A DNA stretch of 64,000 nucleotides from Gnetum montanum (Eukaryota; Streptophyta; Gnetopsida; Gnetales; Gnetaceae): NCBI GenBank assembly GCA_015680685.1, contig MNCI01001420.1:143995-207994 (forward strand), written 5' to 3'. This document shows, in pieces, positions 44,401 to 54,443 of this stretch (the stretch's first letter is position 1; each line of letters begins with the position of its first letter). Under the pieces are notes generated by a model, which did not search any database, was not told the origin of the DNA, and worked only from the letters and a program-made list of their open reading frames with translations. The translations under genes were made by a program, and so were the position numbers.

Positions 44401-45884
44401 TCTTTCAAATGCAGAAAACGGAACACAAAGAAACCTTGCTTGACGGAAGATAAGTCGACTGCATAAGTTTAAGCAACAAACAGACATCATCAAACAAAGC
44501 AAACAATGCCCTAGGATGCTGATTGCTTGGAGTCCAAGGAAGGACACCCGTCAACACTCAACAATTAAAACAGGAACACACATCAAATTTGTATAAAAAG
44601 CATAATGCTGATGAAAATCTGTTCATCAAAAATTCCTTTTCTGATTCAACACCAAAAAACATGAAAACTCCTGTACCCGACCGACCTAAGCCTCTAGAGG
44701 CAAAGAGTCCCCAACGAACCTAATGCAGGTTAACGATGGATGAAGAATTCACAAGTCACAAGATTGGTTGTATATCGCTATAAAGGAATACATAACCGAT
44801 AAAGATAAACACAAAAGTTCCAACTAAAGCTGAAAGAGAACTATGAGGGCTTTGTCGCAGAAGCATCTGAGCGAAAAGATTAATGGAAACGAAATGTTTC
44901 TCGAAAGCACTGCCGGAGTGACGTCCAGATGACAAGACAATTGAATCGCTCCACCTAAACTCCACCAAATATTCAAAGAAGTGGAACACTAAGAAAAGCA
45001 AAGCGAAACAGGCCATCACAGCATCATGAAATAAAGCAAAATGGTCAGAAAAAATCACAAAACAAGGCGACACGACTTGAAGAACTATGAAACACGCCAA
45101 AATGAACCTACAAAACCAAGAAATAAAATTAAACGAAGCCAAACCAGCATGCAGTGAGACGAATTGAAGCTTCCGCAACTAAAGAAACTAAAAAGAGCAA
45201 CAAAACAAAGAACCGAGGCAAAGGGACACCGAAACAACAAAACGACGCAAAGAAAACACCGAAAGGATGAAAGATTCCAAACAACGCACGGATATCGATA
45301 AAAAGGAGCAAAACGGAGAACCGCAACGACGAATGGAACAATACGGAGAGCCGGAACGACTAACGGACCAAAACGGAAAAGCAAAACGGTACAACCAAGC
45401 AAAACGGGCCAGAAACAATGCAAAGAAGCCAGAGCATGAAAGGAAGCAAAACGGCGCAAGCGAGCCACGAACGCGATCAGAACGGTGCACAAGACCAATC
45501 GAACGAAGCGCGGCCACGAAATGAAGCAAAAACGGTACGCGAAAGCAATGAAACAGAGCAACGCAACATACAAAGTTCATGAAACGGAGCAAAACGGTGC
45601 CGGAATAAGTACCGAGAGGGAAGACGGTCGACGAAAGTGAGAAGCATTTTGAGCTTCGAACCGCCTTCGGAGGCGAGGCCGGCATGCATCTCGACAGCCA
45701 TAGCATCAACCAGGTTCTGCAGCCGCGTCGTCGGCAACGCGCCGGCGTTCTCGAACTCGCGGACGACGCGGACGGCACGGTTCCAGCTCGATCGCCTCCG
45801 CAGCCGCTTCGCCACAACAACGGTCGCCGCGAGCGACGCCGCGGCCGCGCAGAGCACCGCCGCTACCGCTGCCGCCTTTCCCAT
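41467..45884 (-). CDS. Hexokinase-like protein, probably non-catalytic, nine exons
   Basis: Nine exons give an uninterrupted 507-residue protein: 45884-45613, 43968-43815, 43592-43410, 42935-42861, 42719-42570, 42469-42368, 42270-42140, 42020-41936, 41838-41467. All introns are GT-AG except intron 6 (42367-42271), which starts GC. The frame closes exactly and the exon cuts follow plant hexokinases. Residues 1-30 are a hydrophobic anchor followed by KRLRRR, as in type B, organelle-membrane hexokinases. [17 protein letters not shown] is near-perfect. Glucose-site residues are kept: T195-K196, N230-D231 (catalytic base) and E283 in NMEWGNF. ATP-site motifs are changed: DLGGTNFRV to DLKRTSLKL (103-111), GTGTNAA to STETNAC (253-259), VAxDGGLxE to VAIDSDLYE, and DGSGxGAA to EASGIGAA. 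I infer a sugar-sensing or regulatory role like the non-catalytic HKL proteins. It could also be a young pseudogene. Confidence 0.88.
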
Positions 45885-46612
45885 GCACGCGCTCTCGAAT
45901 CACGCCGCCTGCGCCGCGCGCATATCCGAGCCGCCCGAACTGTTCGACGAAATGGACTCCGCAGAGCGCGTTTCCGCGCACGGACTCCGCCAAAAACCCT
46001 AAAAACCCTTGCGAAACGCAACGGAAAACGAAGAGGCCGGAGCAGCAGCGGCGGCAGGATTTCAAACGACGCGGAAATTACGAAATATCTCTCTCGCTCG
46101 CTCGCGCTGGCATGCGTGCCTGAGCTGTTTTCCTCACTTTTACATGCGCGCTTTGCAAAAGCTCGCAAAAACCAAACGCAGCGACAACAAGGCGGGACGG
46201 AAGAAGCAGCAGAGTGCGAAAACCTGCCGTCGCTCAGTCGGCGCTAATGCTGCTGCTCCTGCAGGTACGCGCATGAAGGAAAGACTGCTGTGTCTCTTAT
46301 GGTTCTTGTGGCTAACGGCCACCAGGCGGCCGTGGCACTAGTTATTTCGACGGCGGCGGCAATAACCGATGTACTCTACCAATACGCTTACAAAATACGG
46401 CGCCATCCATTCTACGGCGACCGGACGGCGAACGTTTTGCACGTGCGCGCTGAGCTGGAGACGTGAAAATGCAAACTTCGGACGTGAAAATGCAAACTTC
46501 GGCATCGACCTGTCGGAAATGGCTTTTCCGCCCGGTTTTTGTTTACCGCGTCTTGTTTTTAACGGCCGGGCACGGACAAGGCGGTGGCGTTTTTTTAATT
46601 ATTATTATTCCT
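45885..46612 (-). promoter_or_regulatory. Probable promoter and 5' UTR of the hexokinase-like gene
   Basis: The stretch directly before the ATG is GC- and CpG-rich, with a CT-repeat (ATCTCTCTCGCTCGCTCG, plus strand, near 46085-46103) and no clear TATA box at a usual distance. This fits a TATA-less promoter. Several ORFs open here in all frames reflect base composition. The transcription start is not evident. Confidence 0.4.
46461..46502 (+). repeat. Two tandem 21-bp copies upstream of the hexokinase-like gene
   Basis: ACGTGAAAATGCAAACTTCGG occurs twice without a gap (46461-46481 and 46482-46502), about 580-620 bp before the start codon. Each copy contains ACGTG, the core of plant G-box/ABRE elements; whether it is used is unknown. 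Confidence 0.85.
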
Positions 46613-46985
46613 GGCCTGTGATGGGCATTGAATGAGGGTGAACGCGAGCGATTACATAACGTCCTGAGAATTTAAGATTATTCTGAAACATCGGGACCAG
46701 GCGTTTTTAAAGGCGTTAATATGAACGCTAAATTGGGTGAGAGACTTTTTTGCATGGTTAAGGGAAGGGACGTTATTAGTGACGTGGCGCTTGCCCTGTC
46801 ATGTGCGTTGAACGAGGGTGAACGCGTGATTACAGAACGTCCTGAGAATTTAAGATTACTTTGAAATATCATGCGGAGGCGTTTTAAAAGGCGTTAATAT
46901 CCACATCAAGTGGGTAACAGACGTTTTGTGCATGGTCGACGGACGGGACGTTAGTAGTGGCGTGGAGCTTGGTCTCGGTGCTGTG
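46613..46985 (+). repeat. Tandem duplication of a ~180-bp unit
   Basis: Two diverged copies lie head to tail with a period of 180 bp (GAGGGTGAACGCG at 46634 and again at 46814; AACGTCCTGAGAATTTAAGAT in both). I recognise no coding content. They may be a local duplication or part of an unknown repeat. Confidence 0.8.
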
Positions 46986-47445
46986 CTAAAAGGCGTTTGA
47001 TTCTTCCACGACGTCCCCATGCGTTGTGATAATGACAAGTTTGAACGCTGTGGCCTCTTTTCAGAGGTATCAAAGATCGCTTCTTGGAATTGTAATTGTG
47101 GTTGATGGAAATGATGGATCTTGGCATGTGATTATGGTGAATTTTGGGTTAGCCGACTCGATGGCTGGGTTCAAATTTAAGATGGCTCCTAGGTCGTTTT
47201 CAATCATAAAATCTAATATAAGATGGTCTTGTGTCATTTTCAAGCAATGAGAAATTTGCTACCTAAAAGACCTTAACAAGTTCGAGTATTGTTCATGATG
47301 AGTGGCTTTCACTTTTGAGGGTGGGTCAATGTCATATAATTGGAGCAATGAATCTAGCTTATCAAGATCATTCATTGGTAAAGGATGTTGCATTATGGTT
47401 ATAATGGAAGCAATGAATTTAGTTTATAATATTGCTTTCTACTAA
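46986..47445. other. Intergenic sequence between the hexokinase-like gene and element C
   Basis: No gene or transposon end is recognised. A short related segment occurs twice (AGCAATGAATCTAGCTTAT near 47345 and AGCAATGAATTTAGTTTAT near 47409). Confidence 0.5.
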
Positions 47446-47540
47446 TGAATGGTGAGTGTACCTCCGCTTACCTATACAAATCACAAGTCTATATGTGTAT
47501 AATCCAGTCAAATTTCATAGACCTTAATGGCTCAAAGTAT
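47446..47540 (-). repeat. Element C 3' LTR, piece 1
   Basis: TGAATGGTGAGTGTACC... CAAATCACAAGTC parallels the end of the F LTR (TGATGAGCGGCTAGGTACC... CAAATCACGGGCG). It ends in GCTCAAAGTAT (47530-47540), the target duplication of the SINE. Confidence 0.65.
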
Positions 47541-47613
47541 TGTGGGGGGAGGGCGTGAGTGGGGAACGGATGGGATGGGGATGTATTGGAACTTGAAATA
47601 ATTAAAACATAGG
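47541..47613 (-). mobile_element. SINE, 3' piece (left of element E)
   Basis: This is the distal part of a ~190-bp tRNA-derived SINE whose head is at 53347-53463. The minus-strand end is C-rich (CCCTCCCCCCCAC). GCTCAAAGTAT at 47530-47540 and at 53464-53474 is an exact 11-bp target duplication. Element E inserted at 47613. Confidence 0.65.
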
Positions 47614-48550
47614 TGCTGAAGTGCTATATAGTCGATGCATCAACTAGGCTATGTATATGGGGCCCCGTATACGCAGCCACATCGACGTGACCCTGTCGAT
47701 GCATCTCTCCATGCGTCGACATGACCCTGTCGACGCATCCCTCCATGCGTCGACGTGGCTCTGTTTACGTGAAGCCTATTTTAGCCTATAAATAAGTGGC
47801 CTCCCACCACACTTAGGTATCTTTTTGGCAGTCGTAGCGAAGCTCTTGCAGTTTGCTTTCACGAGAGTTAGAATATTTTCCAAGTGCCCGTAGTAGGTGT
47901 AAGAAAGGTGTCCAACTCTTTATTCGAGCGCTAATATACCTGAGCCCATTGGCATGAATGGCAATAAAGACGAGCTTTTCAAGCATTCCTTGCAGCAATT
48001 GGACTTAGTCATTTGATGCATTTAATAGTTTAATATTTATATGCTTTAATAATTCCTTAAGTTTCCGTTATTATTTTAATCGCTATTGCTCTTTTATAGT
48101 TCGTAGAAACCATAAGTACGACCATCTCAAACGTAAACCCAACACTTGGCAACCCAACGACGCTTAACATCTGGTAACCCAGTAGTGGTTAGGGGATGCT
48201 CAGGATGTGCACGGAAGATGGGATCGGATACTTATGCTAGGAAGAGTTAAGATATAAATTAGGATAATTATAGATTACGTAATATTCCATTCCTTATTTT
48301 CCATTCCAAGAATTAGATGCTAGAAGATAAAGTGAAAAAGCCATAAAAATCATTTGCCTCAATCTCACTTAACCATTGCAATCAGAACAACACAAGTGAG
48401 GTTGGGAAGACAACGATCGTTCTAACACAAGGTTTTGCTGGTTAGGGTCTGGTGTATGCAAAGTGCTTACAATCTACGGAATTCGACCTAGTCGTGTGTG
48501 AACGCCTGTGATTCACATGGTTGGGCGTAGGGGCACCTAGCCGCTCATCA
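47614..48550 (+). repeat. 5' LTR of element E
   Basis: The repeat is 937 bp, beginning TGCTGAAGTGC (partner TGATGAAGCGC) and ending CTCATCA. U3 has repeated CGTCGACATGACCCTGTCGACGCATC-like segments (47640-47760) before CCTATAAATAAG (47786-47797). A CAATAAAGAC signal lies near 47969. Confidence 0.94.
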
Positions 48551-48551
48551 T

Positions 48552-48569
48552 TGGCACCATTGCCAAGGA
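48552..48569 (+). other. Primer-binding site of element E
   Basis: TGGCACCATTGCCAAGGA, one base after the LTR, matches the tRNA-Asp complement at 14 of 18 positions. All four differences are G to A. Confidence 0.78.
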
Positions 48570-48687
48570 TGGTGCTAGTTATCTAGATTAGTTATATTAT
48601 ACAAGATCGCTGTAACAAGTATTAACGATATATCCTTTAGAAAAGAAATTCAATTCAATTCAATTAAGTCACACATGGTTCACAACA

Positions 48688-50444
48688 ATGTCTCTCTGAC
48701 AAGACTATGACAATGCAACAACTAGTAGGGTAACTCATTGGAGAACCAACAAATTATATGATAATGAAGATGAAGTCTGGAGTACCCAATCTGATGTAGG
48801 GGTCTCTTGTGAGCATCAATGCAAACAACATCGTTCCAACTCACAATTGCATAACATACCTAGTGACGATGAACCCCTACTGGCCACTACAAGCTTAACG
48901 GAAATACAAGAGGCTATTCGAATACCCCACAGGCATCATAAGGAAAGCCGTCTACCCAGGCTTGACTTAAACAACTTTCCTAAGTTTTCAGGAGGCTATG
49001 ATTTAGATCCCCAACATCATCTATAAGCCTTCCATGATGCTTGTGCATGGAATGACATTGATAATGGATGGCAAAAAATTAAGCTTTTTCCTCTGACACT
49101 CGTTGGCCAAGCAAAAGTATGGTATAGGTCGTTAAAACCAAAATNTCCTAAGGATGTACGCCCGAGGTCAACTATATGAGCTACGAACCCATCAATTCCA
49201 AGAGCTTATTAAGCAGGTAGCAAAAAAAGAAGAAGAAATCGCCAAATGGGAGAATGTTGAAAGTTCTCAACAGGACCAAAATCTCAACTTAACAAGGGTC
49301 CATGATCATGAAGAGGAGAAATCAACTCACTTCAAGGAGGTGGAATCATCTTTTCCAATCCTACAATCACTAGATGAAATTGAGGCAAAGATCAATAAGA
49401 TGATGGACTGCGTACATGAAAGATGTGGAGAATATGCCAACATTATTAGAGGAAGAACTATGCCAAATCAAGAAACATGATAGGACACCACACAACAATC
49501 GAAACAAAGGGTAGAAGATAATAAGAATAAGAACTCAATTGCCAATTTCACATATTAATGTAACGTCTATCTTTACGATCACCCCAAAGGCCAATGTCTA
49601 GTTTTGTCACATTTACATGAGCATTGGGGAGGAATGTTACATCCAAATTTTGTACAGAAATATCAGGTTCAACCACAGTGGCAAAAACCTCAGTCGTGGG
49701 GGAGGCCACCGCCAACTAGACCATACCCTTCGTATGTCCCAACACCAAATGCTTATTATGTTCAACACCTTGTTTCTCCAATGGGATCAGCATCCTCTAC
49801 CTCACCTCATTGTTATCATTCTCCTAAGTACTATCCACCCATGTCCTCTCCAACAAAATCATCACCTCATGTGCCTTACACTTCTTCTCAACCTCAATAT
49901 TCTCATACTTCACCCTCTTTTACATCGCCACTAGTTGTGCTAGAAGGCCTTGCACCACAGCACCAACCCATGAACGTTACTTGTGCTGTTGCTGTCAATA
50001 GCAGTGGGAACCCTTCACAACATCAAAAGTGTCCTTTCTTTAGGCAGGACCGTAGAAAGAGACAGCACAGTTTCGAAACCACGGCATCCTCCAACTTAGC
50101 ACAAGTTCAACGCTGTGATGCATCCGCCTCCTCAAACTCAATGCTCCCTATTACTCTATCTGGGCCACCAATCAACACTCCAACAACCATGGGGCCCAAT
50201 GGGGAGACATGTTGATCGTTGCATACCATCTTACGGTCGCAAGTACCATAGTGGGTCAACTCCTTATAAACTAACAACATCTTATAACTTGCCCCATTAT
50301 GTCAACTCTAATCAAGTGTGTGAATCCCAATAGGGTAAGTATGACCAGGTCCCAATATTTCCAACATGCAAGGATCCCCACATTCCATTTATTAATTCTA
50401 GCCATGCTCAACTATTTAGCTATGGGGGGTATCCTCCATTCTAA
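48688..50444 (+). pseudogene. Element E gag pseudogene
   Basis: The N-terminal HQDEQLRWRD domain of the other Gags is missing. The capsid-like part starts with DEPLLATTSL and LNNFPKFSGGYDLDPQHH (48865-49020). At 49145, an ambiguous base, the sequence jumps from SLKP to YARGQLYELRTH, losing about 80 residues present in D. A helical segment (49154-49480), a damaged knuckle with YDHPKGQC (49571-49597) and a long Pro/Ser/His-rich tail follow. The frame ends FSYGGYPPF and TAA at 50444. No protease or RT follows. Confidence 0.72.
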
Positions 50445-51807
50445 CAACACAGAATTAATAAATATTTTTCTGTTTCTTTAATTTTTCAACTTTTGTTTTC
50501 TAGTTTTTCACCTTTTAATTTATTGTTTTATCTTTTTGTCTTTTTATCTTTTTATGAGTAATCTCATCTACGAATAAAACACTCATGTGGCTCGTTGGTT
50601 GAGGTGTTTTTTTATGCTATCAAGTCTTAGGTGATTAATTATTTGGACAGCGAACCCACCACATCCACCTAACCATTCTATTAATAAGAGGTTCTACTCT
50701 GGATACGATGATATTCTTGTCATCATGAAACTTAAAAGTAATTTTGTGCTTATTATGCCCAGAGTGAAAAATGATTAACTAAGAGGGAATGGCCAGGGTG
50801 TGACATCAAGGGAACTTGTGGAATCTTTTTGGTGACATCTGTAGGTGCTATCATGCAGCTTAGTTGTACTAAGATCCTTATAAATCTAACGAAAAATGGG
50901 AGTAAGAGTATTAAGGGCACCCAATAAAGAACCTAATGCTATTCTAGGGGGTCCCACTCGAAAGACATGCACCCATGCTTGAAGGTAGGTGGCTTCTCTG
51001 GATTAAGTACTTCATCAAAAAAAAAGAGGAGAGAGAGAAAAGAGAGTGTGCCAAAGCACCCAAACAAAAAGTATGCTGCAAAGAAATTCCAAGTCACTCC
51101 TCCCTTGCACAAAACGCCAAGTGGTACACATTGTTGTCATGAAATTCTTATGGTTGTCCATCATTGGATGAAACAATGCGATGTCATTGATCGGAGGAAT
51201 GGACTTGGTCTTGATTTTGGAGTGACGGGCTAATGACACATTAATCATGCCCTACACTTAAGATTCATTATGCCTGGAGTTAGTTACCTCACATCCCAAT
51301 CTTTACAATCCCTTCTTCGATTCATCCCATCTTTTTGTTCATGTATTTGTGATCGTGCTTGTGTAGCATTGAATTCATACCTCATCATGATGGTATCTAC
51401 ATGTGTGTGTTTTGTTGCATCGGTATAGATTACATTTAAGCCTTCTAGTGCCTACAAACATTTTAAGGTGTGGTTACGCAAGGGCATTATAGGTTGGAAC
51501 TTGCTTTGGGGAGGACCCACTTGTGTGACTTTTGTAATTTGTACTTGTTGCACACCACTACATCATTTTATACCCTCCAAGTACTTCATTGCCAAATCTA
51601 TTCTTTCCTTTGTCATCATTTTATCAAACATTCCTCAAAACCATTACATGTCCTTTGATGTGTCACCTAAACAAACCAGGCCCAACATTAACCTTTTAGG
51701 GAAACTTCCTTGAAAAACTTTCTAACTCTAAAATCACACTAAGAAAAGAATTCAACAATTACTTAAGGCAATAAGTAAGGTATGAAATAATTGAACTTCT
51801 TTCAATA
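50445..51807 (+). other. Spacer of element E
   Basis: No coding region is supported. The T-rich start and most of the segment align with 6415-7780 of element B. The part of B with the U3-like promoter module (7880-7965) is deleted here near 51660. Confidence 0.65.
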
Positions 51808-51841
51808 ACCTTACTAACAATTAATCTTTGTGTGATTATAG
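51808..51841 (+). promoter_or_regulatory. Branch-point and splice-acceptor-like sequence before the accessory ORF (element E)
   Basis: TTACTAAC (51811-51818) fits the branch-point consensus and is followed 22 bases later by GATTATAG, directly against the ATG at 51842. The same layout precedes the accessory ORF in B and F. Confidence 0.5.
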
Positions 51842-52250
51842 ATGGCCCTAAAAAGAGGACAACAAGGAGGACCTTCTCAAGGTGCAATTAAATGCCCAGG
51901 GGAAGGCAAAAGCCAAGGACCTCATGTAGAACGTGCGGAGTAGGAGGCATAATCATTTAGCATCCATCAGGGACCTCCTGTCACTGCACAAGCTGGCCAA
52001 GAAAAAGGTGGAGAGGTCGGGGCCCAAGCCTATGAAGAGGAATGCCGGCTATCTATGGCATGGCATGTCAAGGCCAATCAAGTATTCCCATAGTTGCCGT
52101 GCCCATGGAAAATGTCAACTTCATCAAACATTGGAACATCAACATGGATGGCTCATAATCCTCAGATAGAAGAGGAGAAATGTCAAGTGCTTCTTCAATG
52201 GAATTAATCTCAGAAGCCTAATGCACAGGACAAGGGAAGAGACCCATGGA
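51842..52250 (+). pseudogene. Accessory ORF of element E, internally deleted
   Basis: The start (MALKRGQQGGPSQG) matches the aORF start in B. After about 60 codons the sequence jumps to the C-terminal block (AWHVKANQ, LPCPWKMSTSSNIG, EEEKCQVLLQ), so about 2.4 kb of the B version is missing. Stops are few but present. Retention of both ends with loss of the coiled-coil centre parallels the B2 remnant. Confidence 0.65.
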
Positions 52251-52422
52251 GGAACCACATGAGTTCCAATAAATTTTGTCATTTTGTGTCTATGTCCCAA
52301 TTTTTTCATATCCACTATGGCATGAATAAATTTCTAGTCAATCAATAATCCCATACCTATCCACTGTGTATTCAATTGAGCTTATTCCTCACTTTCTTTG
52401 ACTCGAGGACGAGTTTTTACTC

Positions 52423-52435
52423 AGTCGTGGGGGTA
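52423..52435 (+). other. Polypurine tract of element E
   Basis: AGTCGTGGGGGTA abuts the TGATGAAG start of the 3' LTR. Confidence 0.85.
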
Positions 52436-53341
52436 TGATGAAGCGCTATATAGTCGATGCATCGACTAGGCCACGTATAAAGGGCCCTGTATATGCGGCT
52501 ACGTCAACACGGCCCCGTTGACGCATCCCTCCATGCGTCAACGTGGCCCCGTTTACGCGAAACCTGTTTTAGCCTATAAATAAGTGGGCTCCCGCCACAC
52601 TTAGGTATCTTTTTGGCAATCGTAGCGAAGCTCTTGTAGTTTATTTTCGTGAGAGTTAGAATATTTTCCAAGTGCTTGTAGTTGGTGTAAGAAAGGTGTC
52701 TGGGTCTTTATTCGAGCGCTAATGTACCTGAGCCCATTGGCATGAACAGTAATAAAGATGAGCTTTTCAAGCATTCCTTGCAGCAATTGGACTTAGTCAT
52801 TTGATGCATTTAATAGTTTAATATTTCTATGCTTTAATAATTCCTTAAGTTTCCATTGTTATTATTTTAATCATTATTGCTCTTGTATAGTTCGTAGAAA
52901 CCATAAGTACGACCATCTCGAACGTAAACCCAACACTTGGCAACCCAGCGACGCTTAACATCTGGTAACCTAGTAGTGGTTAGGGGATACTTAGGATGTG
53001 CATGGAAGATGGGATTGGATACTTATGTTAGGAAGAGTTAAGATATAGATTAGGATAATTATAGATTACGTAATATTCCATTCCTTACTTTCCATTCCAA
53101 GAATTAGACACTAGAAGATAAAGTGAAAAAGCCATAAAAATCATTTGCCTCAATCTCACTTAACCATCACAATCAGAACATCACAAGTGAGGTTGGGAAG
53201 ACAACGATCGTTCTAACACAAGGTTTTTCTGGTTAGGGTCTGGTGTATGCAAAGTGCTTATAGTATGCGGAATTCGACTGAGTCGTGTGTGAACACCCGT
53301 GATTCGCATGGTTGGGTGTAGGGGTACCTAGCCACTCATTA
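52436..53341 (+). repeat. 3' LTR of element E
   Basis: The repeat is 906 bp and closely similar to 47614-48550. It ends CTCATTA with a single transition from CTCATCA. The U3 edge has GTCGATGCATCGAC, and CCTATAAATAAG lies near 52576. Confidence 0.94.
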
Positions 53342-53346
53342 ATAGG

Positions 53347-53463
53347 TACACTTTAAGATTTATAAAAATTTATAACTCAGTGTTACACAGTAGAATCAAA
53401 CCTATGGCCTTGGGTTACTATGCCAAGAACCATACCACTAAGCTAACACCTCATTATCTACTA
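53347..53463 (-). mobile_element. SINE, 5' head with pol III promoter boxes
   Basis: On the minus strand the A box TAGCTTAGTGG (53445-53435) and the B box GGTTTGATTCT (53402-53392) are separated by 32 bases, as in tRNA-derived SINEs. With the piece at 47541-47613 the unit is about 190 bp, flanked by exact 11-bp GCTCAAAGTAT duplications. Such size and structure are normal for plant SINEs. Element E splits it. A tRNA pseudogene is less likely because of the target duplication. Confidence 0.72.
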
Positions 53464-53474
53464 GCTCAAAGTAT

Positions 53475-53586
53475 CCTACGTAACTAAGTGTTAGGTTACT
53501 AGTCATTGTCTTCCTAATCATCACTTATGCTAGCTTAGTCAGTATAGTTAAATATAATTGAGTTATAAGATGTTTGTCTTCCTAAG
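53475..53586 (-). repeat. Element C 3' LTR, piece 2
   Basis: It contains TAAGTGTTAGGTTACTAGTCATTGTCTTCCTAAT, an LTR-interior pattern shared with A and F (minus orientation). It lies between the SINE duplication and the solo LTR target site CTAAG (53582-53586). Confidence 0.55.
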
Positions 53587-54443
53587 TGATGAGAGTGGTT
53601 ACTCTAGCGGTTTGTTCTAGTTATTAGAGCAGTTACTCTAGCGGTTTATTCTAATTATTAGAGTGGTTACTCTAATTATTAGCGTAGTTGCTCCCAAGCC
53701 TATAAATTGGAAAGAGGAAGCCTTTTAGTAGTCAAGAAGCAAAACTCTTGTAGTCTGTTTGAAAGTTAGAGTATTTTCCAAGTGCTTGCAGCAGGAGGTC
53801 TCAGTGTGGACGTATCTTTATTCGAGCATTATGTACCTGAGCATACCTTGTGTATGGTAATAAAGACGAGCTCTTTGATTCATCCTTGCAACACTTGAGA
53901 TTTGTTTTCTTATGCATTTATTTTATTTTATTTTCTTATGCATTTATTTTATTTTATGCACTTTACATTTATGTTATTAGCATAGCAATTCATTTTGATC
54001 AATTAAGCAAATCATTAAATTACACAAGCACCACCACTTCGAGCATGCGTGTAACACTTGGTAACCTAGTAATGATTCTCATTTGGTAATCCTAGTACTG
54101 TTGCACTGGTTCAGGATGTGTATAGCAAGTGGGAACGGATGCTAGTGTTAGGATTAGTTAGAACTTAGTTAATGAGTAGTTAAGTTAAATTATTCACTTA
54201 GTTACCTCTCTCCTTCCCTACTAGCGTAGGACATAAAAACATAAAAGCTATAAAAATCATATGCCTCAAGCTTACTTAACCATATAATCATGACATACAG
54301 GTAAGCTTGGGAAGACAACGATCAACCAACTCATCCTTGTTCCACAAGGGCGCATAAGCAATTAGTCTTTGGAATTCAACCGGATCATGCGTGAAACGCT
54401 TGTATTCGTACGGTTGAGCATAGGGGTACCTCGTCGCTCATCA
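53587..54443 (+). repeat. Solo LTR with 34-bp U3 tandem repeats
   Basis: The 857-bp LTR runs from TGATGAGAGTGG to CTCATCA, with exact 5-bp flanks CTAAG on both sides (53582-53586, 54444-54448) and no internal sequence. It is the product of LTR-LTR recombination. U3 starts with two 34-bp units (GAGTGGTTACTCTAGCGG...) and shortened further copies (53592-53695). CCTATAAATTGG lies near 53699, and an ATTTTATTTTATT-rich tract near 53916-53956. Confidence 0.9.

Larger units (their letters stand above)
47614..53341 (+). mobile_element. Element E: non-autonomous LTR element with gag and a shortened accessory ORF, no pol
   Basis: The 5,728-bp element has 937- and 906-bp LTRs, a tRNA-Asp-type primer site, a gag-like frame ending in FSYGGYPPF, a spacer shared with element B, a short accessory ORF and a polypurine tract. 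Protease, RT, RNase H and integrase are absent. The 5-bp target duplication ATAGG (47609-47613 and 53342-53346) is exact. Gag-only elements like this would depend on enzymes from full relatives. The Gag and the aORF both show further internal deletions. Confidence 0.92.

Noticed and set aside
45188-45820. 210-codon minus-strand ORF over exon 1 and intron 1 of the hexokinase-like gene
   Set aside because: It is in a different frame from exon 1 and continues into the T/G-rich intron. It is open because of base composition.
46461-46985. Tandem repeats resembling a CRISPR-like or satellite array
   Set aside because: Only two copies of each unit exist, with no spacers, and the DNA is clearly eukaryotic.
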